Assembly: GCF_900659635.1 (NCBI RefSeq)
Contig: NZ_CAACVB010000031.1
Location: forward strand, 1-51,266
DNA length: 51,266 nucleotides
Direction of reading: 5' to 3'
Source: Actinomadura roseirufa
GTDB taxonomy: Bacteria > Actinomycetota > Actinomycetes > Streptosporangiales > Streptosporangiaceae
In this document: in pieces, positions 19,386-27,796 of the stretch
Position numbering within the stretch: position 1 is the first letter of the stretch
Layout of the letters: each line of letters begins with the position of its first letter
Program-made: the position numbers and the translations under genes
Notes under the pieces: model-generated
What the model was told of the DNA's origin: nothing
Seen by the model: only the letters and a program-made list of their open reading frames with translations
Databases searched by the model: none

Positions 19386-19695
19386 GGTCGAGCGTGGGCG
19401 CGGGGGGACGGGTAAGGCGGCAGATCCCCCCGCGCCCGCTTCACCTGCCGAGCGTCTGGACGAGTTGGCGGCCCTGCTGGTGCGGAGGTTCTCCGGCGTC
19501 TATGCCACCCGTCCGGGCGGTGGGAGCGTGCTGTATCTGATCCGCTCGGGTGCCGGGCCCCGGTACGTCCTGTGGTCGCGGTGCCGTTCGGCTTATGTCT
19601 GGTACGGCGAACCCGACCACGGCGAGCGGATCGGCGCGACCGCCGAGCAGGCGGCGGAGGTGATCGGCGAGGCGCTGAACCTGCCTCGCGCATAG
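19378..19695 (+). CDS. Hypothetical protein, last of the three-gene coupled unit
   Basis: A 105-aa soluble protein: a disordered proline/alanine-rich start, a helix LDELAALLVRRF, then a compact beta-rich domain (YLIRSGAGPRYVLWSRCRSA, YVWYGEPDHG) and a final helix IGATAEQAAEVIGEALNL. Family unknown. The GTG start at 19378 overlaps the preceding stop. Confidence 0.6.
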   Translation: MSEVERGRGGTGKAADPPAPASPAERLDELAALLVRRFSGVYATRPGGGSVLYLIRSGAGPRYVLWSRCRSAYVWYGEPDHGERIGATAEQAAEVIGEALNLPRA

Positions 19696-20298
19696 GCACA
19701 GCGCGAGCGGTCAAGATCGGCGTGACGCTGACAGACGCATCGAGCGACTGCACCTGAGGCCGTCGAGTCCGCGCAGGCTGACCTCGGCGTTGCCGGGTGG
19801 GTTCATCGCCCCCGGTGAGCCCTGGTGTTGGGGTCGTGCGTCCGTTGCGGGGCCACTCCGGGAGGCGACCCGGCAGGACGGGGGAGCGGACGCGACGAAG
19901 GGGCCCCGGGCTGACGACCCGGGGCCCTTCGCTCGCTCACCTGCACAGTCTCAGATCGAAGGGAGTCGGCCGGCGCCGCTTGCACCTTCCGGCCCAAGCG
20001 CCAACGACCTGGAGGCCGCTGCCCGGCTCGCCGCGCGGGGATGCCTCACCATGGTCCTGCGGTACGGGCGGACCCTCCACAGAGCCGGGGCGGTGCCCGC
20101 CAAGCGCGGACCCTGTAATGAAACCGGCCGACGCCGGCCGGTCGGGGCTAGCTTGCCTCCCTGGGCCGCTGGCGCTCGGTACGACTCGGTCGGCTTTCCC
20201 GTGGGGCCGTCCGGCGTGATGCCTGCTCGCCGTTGGCTCTGTGCAATGCGTGGGGGGTCCAGTAGCATCAGGCCATATCGGTCCTTACGGGGGTTTCC
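19696..20298. other. Non-coding gap with two hairpins
   Basis: I see no credible gene in these ~600 bases: the open frames cross the hairpins and have no family-like sequence or ribosome-binding site. A hairpin at 19895-19932 (arms CGAAGGG-GCCCCGGG / CCCGGGGCCCTTCG with one bulged G) is a probable terminator for the upstream unit. A second dyad at 20123-20142 (ACCGGCC / GGCCGGT, six-base loop) is also terminator-like. The final ~60 bases probably hold the promoter of the next gene. Confidence 0.5.
19895..19932. terminator. Terminator hairpin after the three-gene unit
   Basis: GC-rich stem of 13 pairs with a single bulged G and a seven-base loop, about 200 bases after the last gene of the unit and before the next promoter. 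Confidence 0.6.
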
Positions 20299-20628
20299 AT
20301 GTTGCCGCTTCAGCCTCCCTATGTCGCCATTTACATCACCTCCACGCTCTCCGACGACCTCGACGGCTATGACGAGCTGAACGATGAGATGGTGAAGCTG
20401 TCCCAGGAGCAGCCCGGTTGCCTGGGGCGCGAGTCACTGCCCAGCGAAGGGGACGAGGAACGAGTCGTCATCTACTGGGCCGACGAGGAGTCCCTGAAGG
20501 CGTGGCGCCTGCACCCTGAGCACCAGGTCGCGATGCGCCTCGGCCGCGAGCGTTTCTACTCTTCGTACGACATCCGCGTTGCCAGGGTCGAACGTGAGTA
20601 CGGGTTCAACCGCAGCGCGGCCGAATGA
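20299..20628 (+). CDS. Antibiotic biosynthesis monooxygenase (ABM)-like protein
   Basis: A 109-aa protein with the dimeric alpha+beta barrel layout: VAIYITSTLSDDLDGYDELN, a helix DEMVKLSQEQPGCLGRESLP, a strand VVIYWADEESLKAWRLHPEH and QVAMRLGRERFYSSYDIRVA. This matches the stress-responsive ABM superfamily, whose members are cofactor-free monooxygenases or haem-related enzymes. Its substrate is unknown. The gene stands alone with an ATG start; some members of the family have only a structural role. Confidence 0.8.
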   Translation: MLPLQPPYVAIYITSTLSDDLDGYDELNDEMVKLSQEQPGCLGRESLPSEGDEERVVIYWADEESLKAWRLHPEHQVAMRLGRERFYSSYDIRVARVEREYGFNRSAAE

Positions 20629-20673
20629 GAACGAACCAGTAGCGCCTGGTCCCCGTACATCGCACTACGGACG

Positions 20674-21096
20674 GTGACGGGCCCTGCGATTCTCTCTCAC
20701 CCGCTGTTCGACCTGGGGGAGTATGCCGGCCCTGGTACGGGCGTCCCTGAAACGTTGGACGAGCTGGCAGACGCCTTGCGCCCTCTGCGGGTCCCTGAGG
20801 CTCAGATGATTCCGTTCCTGGTGCACACTTGCACCCAGAACCTTGCGTCTGAGGGGAGTCCCGTTGGGCCATGGTCTCCGCAGGACGCAGAGGTCGTCCT
20901 TGGGCGGGTGGTAGAGCTCCTGGGGCCAGAGGCGCAGTGGTGGACCAACGTCAGTTATCCCGCGTGGGCATGGGAGTACGGTGACTTCTCGGACGGTCAA
21001 TCGTGGACCCCGGTAACCGGCCACGAGTTTGATCGGGCCGTCATCGGCGTGGGGGGTGAGGTCACCATCACGCTCCTGACCGTGTCCAATTCTTGA
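20674..21096 (+). CDS. Hypothetical protein
   Basis: A 140-aa soluble acidic protein starting with GTG at 20674, 45 bases after the ABM-like gene. Tryptophans are unusually frequent (SPQDAEVV, QWWTNVSYPAWAWEYGDFSD) and the C-terminal part looks like a beta-sheet (EFDRAVIGVGGEVTITLLTV). I recognise no family. It could be an immunity-type or small binding protein, but that is only an impression. Confidence 0.5.
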   Translation: MTGPAILSHPLFDLGEYAGPGTGVPETLDELADALRPLRVPEAQMIPFLVHTCTQNLASEGSPVGPWSPQDAEVVLGRVVELLGPEAQWWTNVSYPAWAWEYGDFSDGQSWTPVTGHEFDRAVIGVGGEVTITLLTVSNS

Positions 21097-21178
21097 AGGT
21101 CGGCGGCCATCGGATGGCGAACGGACTGCGTCCTTAATTTCGTTGGCCTCCTCTGTGCGTACGGCGTACCCTTGAAGC

Positions 21179-21832
21179 GTGAAAAGGTATGAGAGTGACA
21201 TTGAGGATGGGCTGACTCGCGGGACTCGGTATTTCATCAGCGTGCATGGAATTCGTGTCGCCTCGCTGCCGGTTGAGGATTATCGGACGACGTGGTTGGG
21301 CTTAGGTGTGCCTGCCGCTGAGATCGATCGTGTGGCGGCTTTCAGTGAGCGCTGGGGAGGGTTGGCGCTGCCGCCTTCGCCGTGTTACGACGGTGGTCCG
21401 CGCTGCTTCTCTCCCGATGTTCCTGAGACTGATGAGTCGGGGGGCTGGTGGTTCGAGGCGGGAGATCAGCGGAGCGCGGTGCCTTACGGTTTCTTCATCG
21501 GCCCGAACGATGAGTTCGGCATCTGTGGAGGAGATGACGAATGGGTGCCCCTTCACGGGACGGTGGAGGGGTGGGTGGAATCCCTCGCGCTGGCCCACCA
21601 CGCCAGGCTGTGGGCCGAGAAGGTCACGAGGGTCAAGGGGGACGAGGTCCACTCGATCGATCTCGACGGTTTCGAGCCGGTGCCCGAGGTCGTCGGCTTG
21701 GCGGACACGTGGTGGAGAGGCAAGGATTCGCTCGTGGCGATCTACCAGGGAGAAGCCGAGTGCCTGGCCGCGCCGAAATGCCGGACCGCGCTCATCTTCA
21801 GCGGCCTGGACAAATGGGGCCTGCGCAGTTGA
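21179..21832 (+). CDS. Hypothetical protein, weakly SUKH/SMI1-like
   Basis: A 217-aa soluble protein that begins with GTG at 21179. The middle part (AFSERWGGLALPPSPCYDGG, GPNDEFGICGGDDEWVPLHG, VEGWVESLALAHHARLW) resembles the SMI1/KNR4 (SUKH) pattern of immunity proteins, with W-G-G-L and a late charged Leu-rich helix. The C-terminal third (TWWRGKDSLVAIYQGEAE) is not typical. Base composition is lower in GC than the core genes nearby, in keeping with an accessory region. The assignment is tentative. Confidence 0.45.
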   Translation: MKRYESDIEDGLTRGTRYFISVHGIRVASLPVEDYRTTWLGLGVPAAEIDRVAAFSERWGGLALPPSPCYDGGPRCFSPDVPETDESGGWWFEAGDQRSAVPYGFFIGPNDEFGICGGDDEWVPLHGTVEGWVESLALAHHARLWAEKVTRVKGDEVHSIDLDGFEPVPEVVGLADTWWRGKDSLVAIYQGEAECLAAPKCRTALIFSGLDKWGLRS

Positions 21833-21893
21833 CCCAAACGAAAATCAGTCAGAAATCGTGGTCGGTGGGCCGGTTCGCCGGTATGGCATGGGG

Positions 21894-22346
21894 TTAGTCA
21901 TCGAGCGCGTCCGCGTCGTAGGGGCTTGTTCCCTGCTCCGGATCCCACACGGAGGCGAGCGGCATCAGGTCTTTGATGCGCACGCTCCTGATGCCCTCCG
22001 CAGTGGGCAGAATGACGCGGATATCGGGGTGATAGTCGATGAGAACCTGCCTGTCGCGGCCGCAGGGGCCGACCGGGCCGCGGCCGCCGTCGCCGACCGC
22101 GACGATCGTGGTCAGTTCGCGGGCGCCGGACGCGCGGGCGTGGCCGAGCGCGACGAGTTCGGCGCACGGACCGCCGGTGAAGTGAAAGAGGTTGATGCCC
22201 CCGTAGATCCGTCCGTCGGCGGCGCGCACCGCGGCGCCCATGGTGTGGACGCCGTCGTCCCCGTCGCCGTGCTCCTCGACGATCCGCCGCGCGTGCTCGA
22301 TGAGCTCGCGGTCGGCGGCGGTCAGCTCATTGGACGGGAGACGCAT
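21894..22346 (-). CDS. Cytidine deaminase-like protein (blasticidin-deaminase type)
   Basis: A 150-aa zinc-deaminase fold protein. The first signature GGPCAELVALGHA gives the ligand cysteine with the catalytic glutamate, and GPCGRDRQVLIDYH gives the second motif; HTMGAAVRAADGRIYGGIN precedes them, as in cytidine and blasticidin-S deaminases. The third zinc ligand, normally Cys in PCxxC, is Asp here; I recall this variant in other actinomycetes. I chose ATG 22346, directly before the helix SNELTAADRELIEHARRIVE; a start at 22427 is also in frame and overlaps the stop of a hydrolase relic. The enzyme may act on free or modified nucleosides. Confidence 0.8.
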   Translation of the reverse strand: MRLPSNELTAADRELIEHARRIVEEHGDGDDGVHTMGAAVRAADGRIYGGINLFHFTGGPCAELVALGHARASGARELTTIVAVGDGGRGPVGPCGRDRQVLIDYHPDIRVILPTAEGIRSVRIKDLMPLASVWDPEQGTSPYDADALDD

Positions 22347-22423
22347 CGGCGTAGCGTATCGGCCCCTCGGTGCTCCCTGGCGTTCGGTCAGTATGCGGAC
22401 GCGAACACTACGTGGGTGCGGTG

Positions 22424-22579
22424 TCATGCTAGGTGCTCTCTCGAACGCGCCCGAAGGTTGTGCTCATAGCCGGCACGCCAGCTCGCGTTCTGGTGAACGC
22501 CGGTCCCGGACACATAGACCAGCGCGCTGACGTGCTCGGGACGCTCCAGCGCGTACATGAGGGCCAGTCGCAGGCCACG
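22424..22579 (-). pseudogene. 3' fragment of an alpha/beta hydrolase gene
   Basis: On the minus strand 51 codons read RGLRLALMYALERPEHVSAL, then VYVSGTGVHQNASWRAGYEH and NLRARSREHLA before a stop. This is the helix following the nucleophile elbow and the strand VYVSGTG of prolyl-aminopeptidase-like hydrolases. The nucleophile and everything before it are missing; the break lies next to the 3' end of the reductase gene. The stop overlaps an ATG of the deaminase reading frame (ATGA). Confidence 0.6.
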
Positions 22580-22648
22580 GTCTCAGGACGCAGATCACAT
22601 CGCTCGCCGGCTTCTGGCCTTGTCGGTGGGGAAAGGGCGTGCGCTCTT

Positions 22649-23212
22649 TTAGGAGCGCTGGGGCTTGAGGTGCAGGGCGGTGACTCCGCACTCGAACTGG
22701 CGGCTTGCGACGAGGTGGAGCCGCTCGTAGGAACCGTTGTTGGGGAAGACGGGCATTCCGGAGCCGAGCGCGATCGGGTTGACGAACAGGTGGAGTTCGT
22801 CCACCAGGCCCCTGGTGATGAGATCCCGGACGAGGGTGCCGCCACCGGAGGTGATGATGTCGCCGCCAGGGCGGGCCTTCAGCTCGTTGATGGTCTCGGT
22901 GAGGTCGCCACCGGCGATGACGGTGTTCTTCCAGGGGGACTCGATGAGGCTCGTGGAGATGACGACCTTCGGCGTGTTGTTCATCATGTCGATGGCCTCC
23001 CGGGTCTCGTACTCGGGCTCGGCCGCCCAGTGGGGGATGAAGCCCTCGGCGAGCCTGCGGCCCAGGACGATGCAGTCGACGGGCTTCCACAGCGCCGCGA
23101 CGTAGGCGTTGACGTCGTCGGTCCAGGGGAGGGTCATCCAGTCCATCTCGCCGTTGGGGCCGGCCATGTAGCCGTCGATGCTGATCTGGACCTGGAGCTT
23201 GAGCTTGCGCAT
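22649..23212 (-). CDS. Dihydrofolate reductase / RibD C-terminal-like reductase
   Basis: A 187-aa protein of the RibD_C/DHFR-like family, NADPH-dependent reductases of unassigned substrate. Features: MRKLKLQVQISIDGYMAGPN (strand A with GYMAG), CIVLGRRLAEGF, VVISTSLIESPW, GGDIITSGGGTLVRDLITRG with the nucleotide-binding glycine cluster, and VDELHLFVNPIALGSGMPVF. It begins with an ATG 60-odd bases downstream of a palindrome-covered promoter and seems to be monocistronic or to run on into the deaminase. Confidence 0.88.
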   Translation of the reverse strand: MRKLKLQVQISIDGYMAGPNGEMDWMTLPWTDDVNAYVAALWKPVDCIVLGRRLAEGFIPHWAAEPEYETREAIDMMNNTPKVVISTSLIESPWKNTVIAGGDLTETINELKARPGGDIITSGGGTLVRDLITRGLVDELHLFVNPIALGSGMPVFPNNGSYERLHLVASRQFECGVTALHLKPQRS

Positions 23213-23272
23213 GGGGTTCGTCCCTTCCCTTGGCTTATCGCCCGTTCTGTCGATGCCTCCATCCTGGCAACC

Positions 23273-23306
23273 GACAATCTAGATTGTCAAGACAAAAATA
23301 GTTGTC
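23273..23306. promoter_or_regulatory. Two adjacent palindromic operators over the reductase promoter
   Basis: A perfect 16-base palindrome GACAATCTAGATTGTC (23273-23288) and a second dyad GACAA-N6-TTGTC (23291-23306) share the half site GACAA. On the minus strand a TTGACA -35 box spans 23285-23290 between them, with a CAGGAT-like -10 about 17-18 bases further on. A repressor dimer on these sites would block the promoter of the RibD/DHFR-like gene. Confidence 0.65.
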
Positions 23307-23345
23307 CGTGGCTCCGTGCAGGGCTCGTGTGCGGTGTCGCGGCTG

Positions 23346-23957
23346 CTAGAGGAGGCCCTGGTCCTTGGCGTAGAGGGCGGCTTGGGTCCGGTCGCGCAGG
23401 TTGAGGCGCTGCAGGATGCGGGAGATGTGGTTCTTGACGGTCCCCTCGCTCAGGTACAGGCGAGAGGCGATCTCCTTGTTGGTGGCGCCGGCCGCGATCA
23501 GTCTCAGGACGTCGGTCTCACGCGGGGTGAGGGTCCCCGGGCCGGGTAGTGCGGCGGCCAGGCGGCGGGCGATGGTGGAGTCGAGTTGCGTGACGCCGGA
23601 GTAGGCGAGCCGCACCGCCGCGGCGAGCTCCGCCGCGGGCAGGTTCTTCAACAGGTACCCGGACGCGCCCGCGCGCAGGGCCTGCACGACGTAATCGTCG
23701 TCGTCGAAGGTCGTGAGCATCACGACTCTGCAGGACGGGGTCCTGCGCCGGACTTCCGCGGTGGCCACGACGCCGTCCATGGCGGGCATGCGCACGTCCA
23801 TCAGGATGACGTCGGCGGACGGGGCGGCGTCGACGGCCTCCGTCCCGTCGCGGGCCGTGCCGACCACGTCGATCCCCGGTTGCAGGCTGAGGAGCGAGGC
23901 GATTCCTTCGCGGACGAGTTCCTGGTCGTCCGCCACCAGCACCCGGATGTCGTTCAC
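23346..23957 (-). CDS. NarL/LuxR-family response regulator
   Basis: A 203-aa response regulator: receiver domain with acidic pocket VADDQE, phosphoacceptor D54 in VILMDVRMPAMDG, the conserved lysine in GYLLKNLP, and a C-terminal LuxR-type helix-turn-helix LTPRETDVLRLIAAGATNKE then IASRLYLSEGTVKNHISRIL. It overlaps the histidine kinase gene by four bases (ATGA on the minus strand), so kinase and regulator are made together. The target genes are not evident; the divergent neighbour is the secreted hydrolase beyond the kinase gene. Confidence 0.95.
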   Translation of the reverse strand: MNDIRVLVADDQELVREGIASLLSLQPGIDVVGTARDGTEAVDAAPSADVILMDVRMPAMDGVVATAEVRRRTPSCRVVMLTTFDDDDYVVQALRAGASGYLLKNLPAAELAAAVRLAYSGVTQLDSTIARRLAAALPGPGTLTPRETDVLRLIAAGATNKEIASRLYLSEGTVKNHISRILQRLNLRDRTQAALYAKDQGLL

Positions 23958-25042
23958 CAGGGCACCGTGACCGTGACCGTGGTGCCGTTGGACGCACTCG
24001 CGAGTTCGAAACGGCCGCCAAGGCGGCCGATGCGTTCTCGCATGCCGCGTATGCCGAACCCTTCCCGCATGTCGAATCCCGTGCCGTCGTCGGTGACGAC
24101 GAGGCTTGCCCCGGAGTCCTCGTAGGACAGGGAGAGGCGGATCCGGCTGGCTCCCGAATGGCGGCAGGCGTTGGTCAACGCTTCCTGTGCGGCTCTGTAG
24201 ACGGCGGTGAGCGCTGCTTGGGGCCGTTCCCCCTCGTCGCCGGTCACCTCAAGGGTCACGGAGAGGCGGTCGTCGTTCAGGCGGGCGATCAGCTCGGTCA
24301 GTGCGCTGGACAGACGGAACTGGTCTTGGCCGAGCGCGCGCACGGACTGCCGCACTTCGGTGAGTGCGCGGTCGGCTGACCAGCGGGCGTTGGACACCGC
24401 GTCCTGCGCGGCCTCGGGGTCGAGTTCGGCGAAGGCGGTCGCCTTCTCCAACTGGATGCCGATGGCGGTCAGGTGATGGCCCAGGCTGTCGTGGATTTCC
24501 CGGGCCAGACGGTTGCGCTCCTGAGCGGCGGACAGTTCCTCCACTTCACGCATGGCCCGCTCCAGCCGCAAGCGTGCTTCCCCTTCACGGACGGCGACGG
24601 CGGCCATGGTGACCGCGAGGACGATGCCCAGGGTGAACATCACCAGGTCGGAGATGTAAGCGGCGCGGACTTGCCAGTCCGGGACCCAGACGGTGTAGGC
24701 GCCCACGATCGCCATGACGCATCCGGCGCCGAGTGCGACGGCGGTGCGCCGTCCGAACGCGAAGTAGGCCGTGAAGGGAATGAGCACGAACAGCACACGC
24801 GAGACACCTGAGACGTCGAGCACGTTGACCGCCGCGTAGAGGGCCGTCCGGACCGCGAGGAGGGCCGCGGGCGGGATGCGCCGGTCGAGGGCCTCCACGC
24901 CCATCACCAGCAGGACACAGGCCGCGAATCCGGCCGTGCGCATCGAGGGGCCTGCGTCCACGACGGCGTAGTAGGCGCCGCCGAGCAGTACCGCGAGGCA
25001 GAGGAGGGGTGGCACCCAGGGCACGGGGCGCGTCGTGGCCAT
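23954..25042 (-). CDS. Membrane sensor histidine kinase (HisKA_3 type)
   Basis: A 362-aa NarL-partner kinase. Residues ~1-150 hold five to six hydrophobic helices with no large extracellular loop, so it probably senses a membrane-related signal. A coiled linker leads to the dimerisation helix LAREIHDSLGHHLTAIG with phosphoacceptor H184, and the ATPase domain has EALTNACRHSGAS (N box), VVTDDGTGFD (G1) and GFGIRGMRERIGRLGG (G2). It belongs to the same family as DesK/LiaS-like sensors. It is upstream of and coupled to its response regulator. Confidence 0.95.
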   Translation of the reverse strand: MATTRPVPWVPPLLCLAVLLGGAYYAVVDAGPSMRTAGFAACVLLVMGVEALDRRIPPAALLAVRTALYAAVNVLDVSGVSRVLFVLIPFTAYFAFGRRTAVALGAGCVMAIVGAYTVWVPDWQVRAAYISDLVMFTLGIVLAVTMAAVAVREGEARLRLERAMREVEELSAAQERNRLAREIHDSLGHHLTAIGIQLEKATAFAELDPEAAQDAVSNARWSADRALTEVRQSVRALGQDQFRLSSALTELIARLNDDRLSVTLEVTGDEGERPQAALTAVYRAAQEALTNACRHSGASRIRLSLSYEDSGASLVVTDDGTGFDMREGFGIRGMRERIGRLGGRFELASASNGTTVTVTVPW

Positions 25043-25203
25043 GCGCGCAGGTTACGTGGGAGGGCCCTGTGCAGGCTATGGACGTCGGATGGGTCTGGCC
25101 ATAGGTCATGTGCCGTTCGGTCAGGGCGGGTCTGGCCGGTCCTCACTTACCGGTGGGAAGGGGTGCTTTCTACGTTGCGTGGTGTCTACCGAAGGAGTTC
25201 GAC

Positions 25204-26496
25204 ATGGCGTTGCGTACCACCGCGCTCGTACCGATCCTGCTTGCCTCGGTGCTGAGTCCCGCTGCTGCCGCCGACCCCGGATGCGGAGAACAGGGGCTTC
25301 GCGTACCGGGGGCGGAGCGATCCGTCGCGGCCTGCCTGTCCGACCTGACGACGGCCGGCACGGTTCCGAGCGGGCACACGGACCCCACGGACTGGGCTGG
25401 ACTGGAGGCGCCTGGGACCGTCAACCCGTCCGGTGTGCCCGGGATCCAGCTCGACGGCTATTTCCCTGACACGTCCACCACCAACCCGACGCACGGGTGG
25501 AACCATGACGCGCAGTTCGTCATCCGGCTTCCCGACCGGTGGAACGGCGGGCTCGTGGTGAGCGGCCCACCCGGCCTACGCGAGCAGTACGCCAATGACC
25601 GGATCATCGGTGACCACGTCCTGGCCAAGGGCTACGCGTTCGCGGCCACGGACAAGGGCAATACCGGGGCCACTCTCTACAAGGACGGCCGAAGGCCGGG
25701 CGACGCGATCCAGGAGTGGCACACGCGCGTGGCACAGTTGACCGTCGCGGCCAAGCGCGTCGCGGCGCAGCGGTACGGCCGCGCGCCGCGCTACACCTAC
25801 GCCGCCGGCCTTTCGGCAGGGGGCTACCTCGTCCGCACCCAGCTGGAGCGCTATCCACAGCTCTACACCGGTGGGGTCGACTGGAACGCCCTGACGTTCG
25901 CGCCGACGGGGACGAGCCTGTTGACCACGCTTCCCCCGGCGCTTCGCGCGTACCCCCGGTACAAGGCGGGCAAGGCGGGAGCACATGAGGAGATGCTCGC
26001 CGCCGGATACCCGGCAGGTTCGGAGCCGCTCTGGGACTACCACTACAAGAACCAGTGGGACTTCTTCCAGCGGGTCGTGCGTGAGGAACTCGACCCGTCC
26101 TACGACGGCGACGGCGAAGCCGGGACGCCCTTCTGCCCAGAGGGGACAGGCGCCGGATGCGACACCGACTACGACCTCCGGTCGCGCCCACGTGCGGTGC
26201 AGAAGGCGGTGAAGCGTGTCTCCCTCACGGGGCGTATCGGACGGCCGCTCATCAGCATCCAGGGCACGCTGGACGTGTTGACGCCGATCAGCAAGAACGG
26301 TGACGTGTACGACGAACTGGTGCGCCGGGCCGGGCGGGGATCGCTGCACCGCTACTACCGTGTGCCCGGCGGCAGCCACACGGACGGGCTCGCGGCCGCC
26401 TTCCCAGGACTCGTCCGGCCGATGCAGTCCGACTTCCTGACGGCGTTCGACAGGCTGGCCGCGTGGACGCAGTGGGGAACCCAGCCGCCGCAGTGA
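25204..26496 (+). CDS. Secreted tannase/3HB-oligomer-hydrolase-like alpha/beta hydrolase
   Basis: A 430-aa exported hydrolase. The N terminus (ALRTTALVPILLASVLSPAA, AAADPGC) is a signal peptide. The nucleophile elbow YAAGLSAGGYLVRTQLERYP lies near residue 205; GTLDVLTP and GGSHTDGLAA near the C terminus give candidates for the acid and histidine of the triad. Overall it resembles the tannase/feruloyl-esterase and 3-hydroxybutyrate-oligomer hydrolase group; the substrate is probably an extracellular ester. Four cysteines suggest disulfides. The ATG at 25204 has GAAGGAG eight bases upstream. It converges on a TetR regulator with only 12 bases between the stops. Confidence 0.75.
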   Translation: MALRTTALVPILLASVLSPAAAADPGCGEQGLRVPGAERSVAACLSDLTTAGTVPSGHTDPTDWAGLEAPGTVNPSGVPGIQLDGYFPDTSTTNPTHGWNHDAQFVIRLPDRWNGGLVVSGPPGLREQYANDRIIGDHVLAKGYAFAATDKGNTGATLYKDGRRPGDAIQEWHTRVAQLTVAAKRVAAQRYGRAPRYTYAAGLSAGGYLVRTQLERYPQLYTGGVDWNALTFAPTGTSLLTTLPPALRAYPRYKAGKAGAHEEMLAAGYPAGSEPLWDYHYKNQWDFFQRVVREELDPSYDGDGEAGTPFCPEGTGAGCDTDYDLRSRPRAVQKAVKRVSLTGRIGRPLISIQGTLDVLTPISKNGDVYDELVRRAGRGSLHRYYRVPGGSHTDGLAAAFPGLVRPMQSDFLTAFDRLAAWTQWGTQPPQ

Positions 26497-26508
26497 CGCG
26501 AGGCCAGG

Positions 26509-27060
26509 TCAGGAAACGTCGGCGCCCTGTCGCACCAGATGGATGAGCCGGTCGATCTGATCGGGGTCCGCTCCGGCTAGGGCGATCCCGTTGGCCAGGG
26601 TCACGAGGTCCGCTTCGATGACATCGGGGCGGACCTCCCCGGCTTTCTGGGCACGTGTGAGAAGCGCGGACATGGTGCTGCGCATCGTGGTGTGCCACTC
26701 GTTGAACAGTGCGGTGCGTTCACCCTCGGGGATGGCCTGAGCCAGATCCCGTTTCGTTGCGATGTGGGCGATGAACGTGCGAATCCAGATGAAGAGCGCG
26801 TCGGCGGCGGGGTCCTTGGCGAGCAGGTCCCGCCCCTCGGCGGTGAGCGCCGTGACCTCGTCCGCGTAGACCGCGATGAGGAGTTCACGGCGGGTTGGGA
26901 AATGCCGGTACATCGTCGCGTTGCCGACACCCGCCCTCCGGGCGATCTCGTCGAGGGGGGCACTCGGCCCGCGCTCGCCGAAGACGGCCCTGGCGGCGGC
27001 CAGGAGGAGTTCGCGGTTGCGGCGCGCGTCGGCCCGGGGCATGGTTCTCCCGTCAGGCAA
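26509..27060 (-). CDS. TetR-family transcriptional regulator
   Basis: A 183-aa repressor-type protein with an N-terminal helix-turn-helix (NRELLLAAARAVFGERGPSA, LDEIARRAGVGNATMYRHFP, TRRELLIAVYADE) and a helical ligand-binding domain of the kind found in many actinomycete TetR proteins. Start is at 27060, or six codons later at 27042. Its target is not clear: it converges on the secreted hydrolase and is followed upstream by a two-component pair. Confidence 0.92.
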   Translation of the reverse strand: MPDGRTMPRADARRNRELLLAAARAVFGERGPSAPLDEIARRAGVGNATMYRHFPTRRELLIAVYADEVTALTAEGRDLLAKDPAADALFIWIRTFIAHIATKRDLAQAIPEGERTALFNEWHTTMRSTMSALLTRAQKAGEVRPDVIEADLVTLANGIALAGADPDQIDRLIHLVRQGADVS

Positions 27061-27133
27061 CTGGGGATTTCCCCGGTTACTCTAGGCCGCCGCCGGACAG
27101 GCGGGCCACCTCCTCTTTTCGCTGAATGAAACG

Positions 27134-27796
27134 TCAGGCGGCGCGGCTGCGGAGGTAGGTGAGAACGGCGAGTACGCGCCGGTGCTTGTCCTCGGTCAGA
27201 TGAAGGTCGAGCTTGGCGAGGATGTTGCCGACGTGCTTGCCGACGGTCACCTCCGCGACGACGAGCTGGCGGGCGATCGCCGCGTTCGAGTGGCCTTCGG
27301 CGATGAGGGCCAAGACCTCCAGTTCCCGCGCCGACAACCTTGAGAGCGGATCCTTGCTACGGCGCAAGAGCTGGCGGACGACCGTGGGATCCACGACCGT
27401 TCCCCCTTCGGTGACCTTCCGGAGAGCGGACACGAACTCCTCGACGTCCACCACGCGATCCTTCAGGAGATACCCGACCCGGACGCCTCCGTTGGAGTCG
27501 AGCAGGTCCGCCGCATAGCTCAGCTCCACATACTGGCTGAGCGCCACGACGGCCAGGTCCGGCCTGACCTTGCGCAGCTCCACGGCGGCGCGCAAGCCCT
27601 CGTCGCTGTAGTCCGGCGGCATCCGGATGTCGGTCACGACCAGGTCGGGAGAATGCTCGGCGACCGCCGCCCGGAGCGCGTCGGCGTCCTCGACCGCCGC
27701 CAACACCTCGAACCCGAACCTCGCCAGGAGTTCGGCGAGCCCGGCCCGGAGAAGCACGCCGTCCTCGGCGAGGACTACTCGGATGGTCGGCTGCAC
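27134..27796 (-). CDS. NarL/LuxR-family response regulator
   Basis: A 220-aa regulator with a receiver domain (LAEDG, D56 in [17 protein letters not shown] lysine) and a LuxR helix-turn-helix ([40 protein letters not shown]). The first 22 bases overlap the end of the kinase gene, so the pair is translationally coupled. Position beside a divergent ABC exporter suggests that exporter as target. Confidence 0.95.
   Translation of the reverse strand: MQPTIRVVLAEDGVLLRAGLAELLARFGFEVLAAVEDADALRAAVAEHSPDLVVTDIRMPPDYSDEGLRAAVELRKVRPDLAVVALSQYVELSYAADLLDSNGGVRVGYLLKDRVVDVEEFVSALRKVTEGGTVVDPTVVRQLLRRSKDPLSRLSARELEVLALIAEGHSNAAIARQLVVAEVTVGKHVGNILAKLDLHLTEDKHRRVLAVLTYLRSRAA

Noticed and set aside
19790..20380. 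196-codon plus-strand frame before and across the ABM-like gene start
   Set aside because: It passes through two hairpins and into the ABM gene in another frame; no protein-like features.
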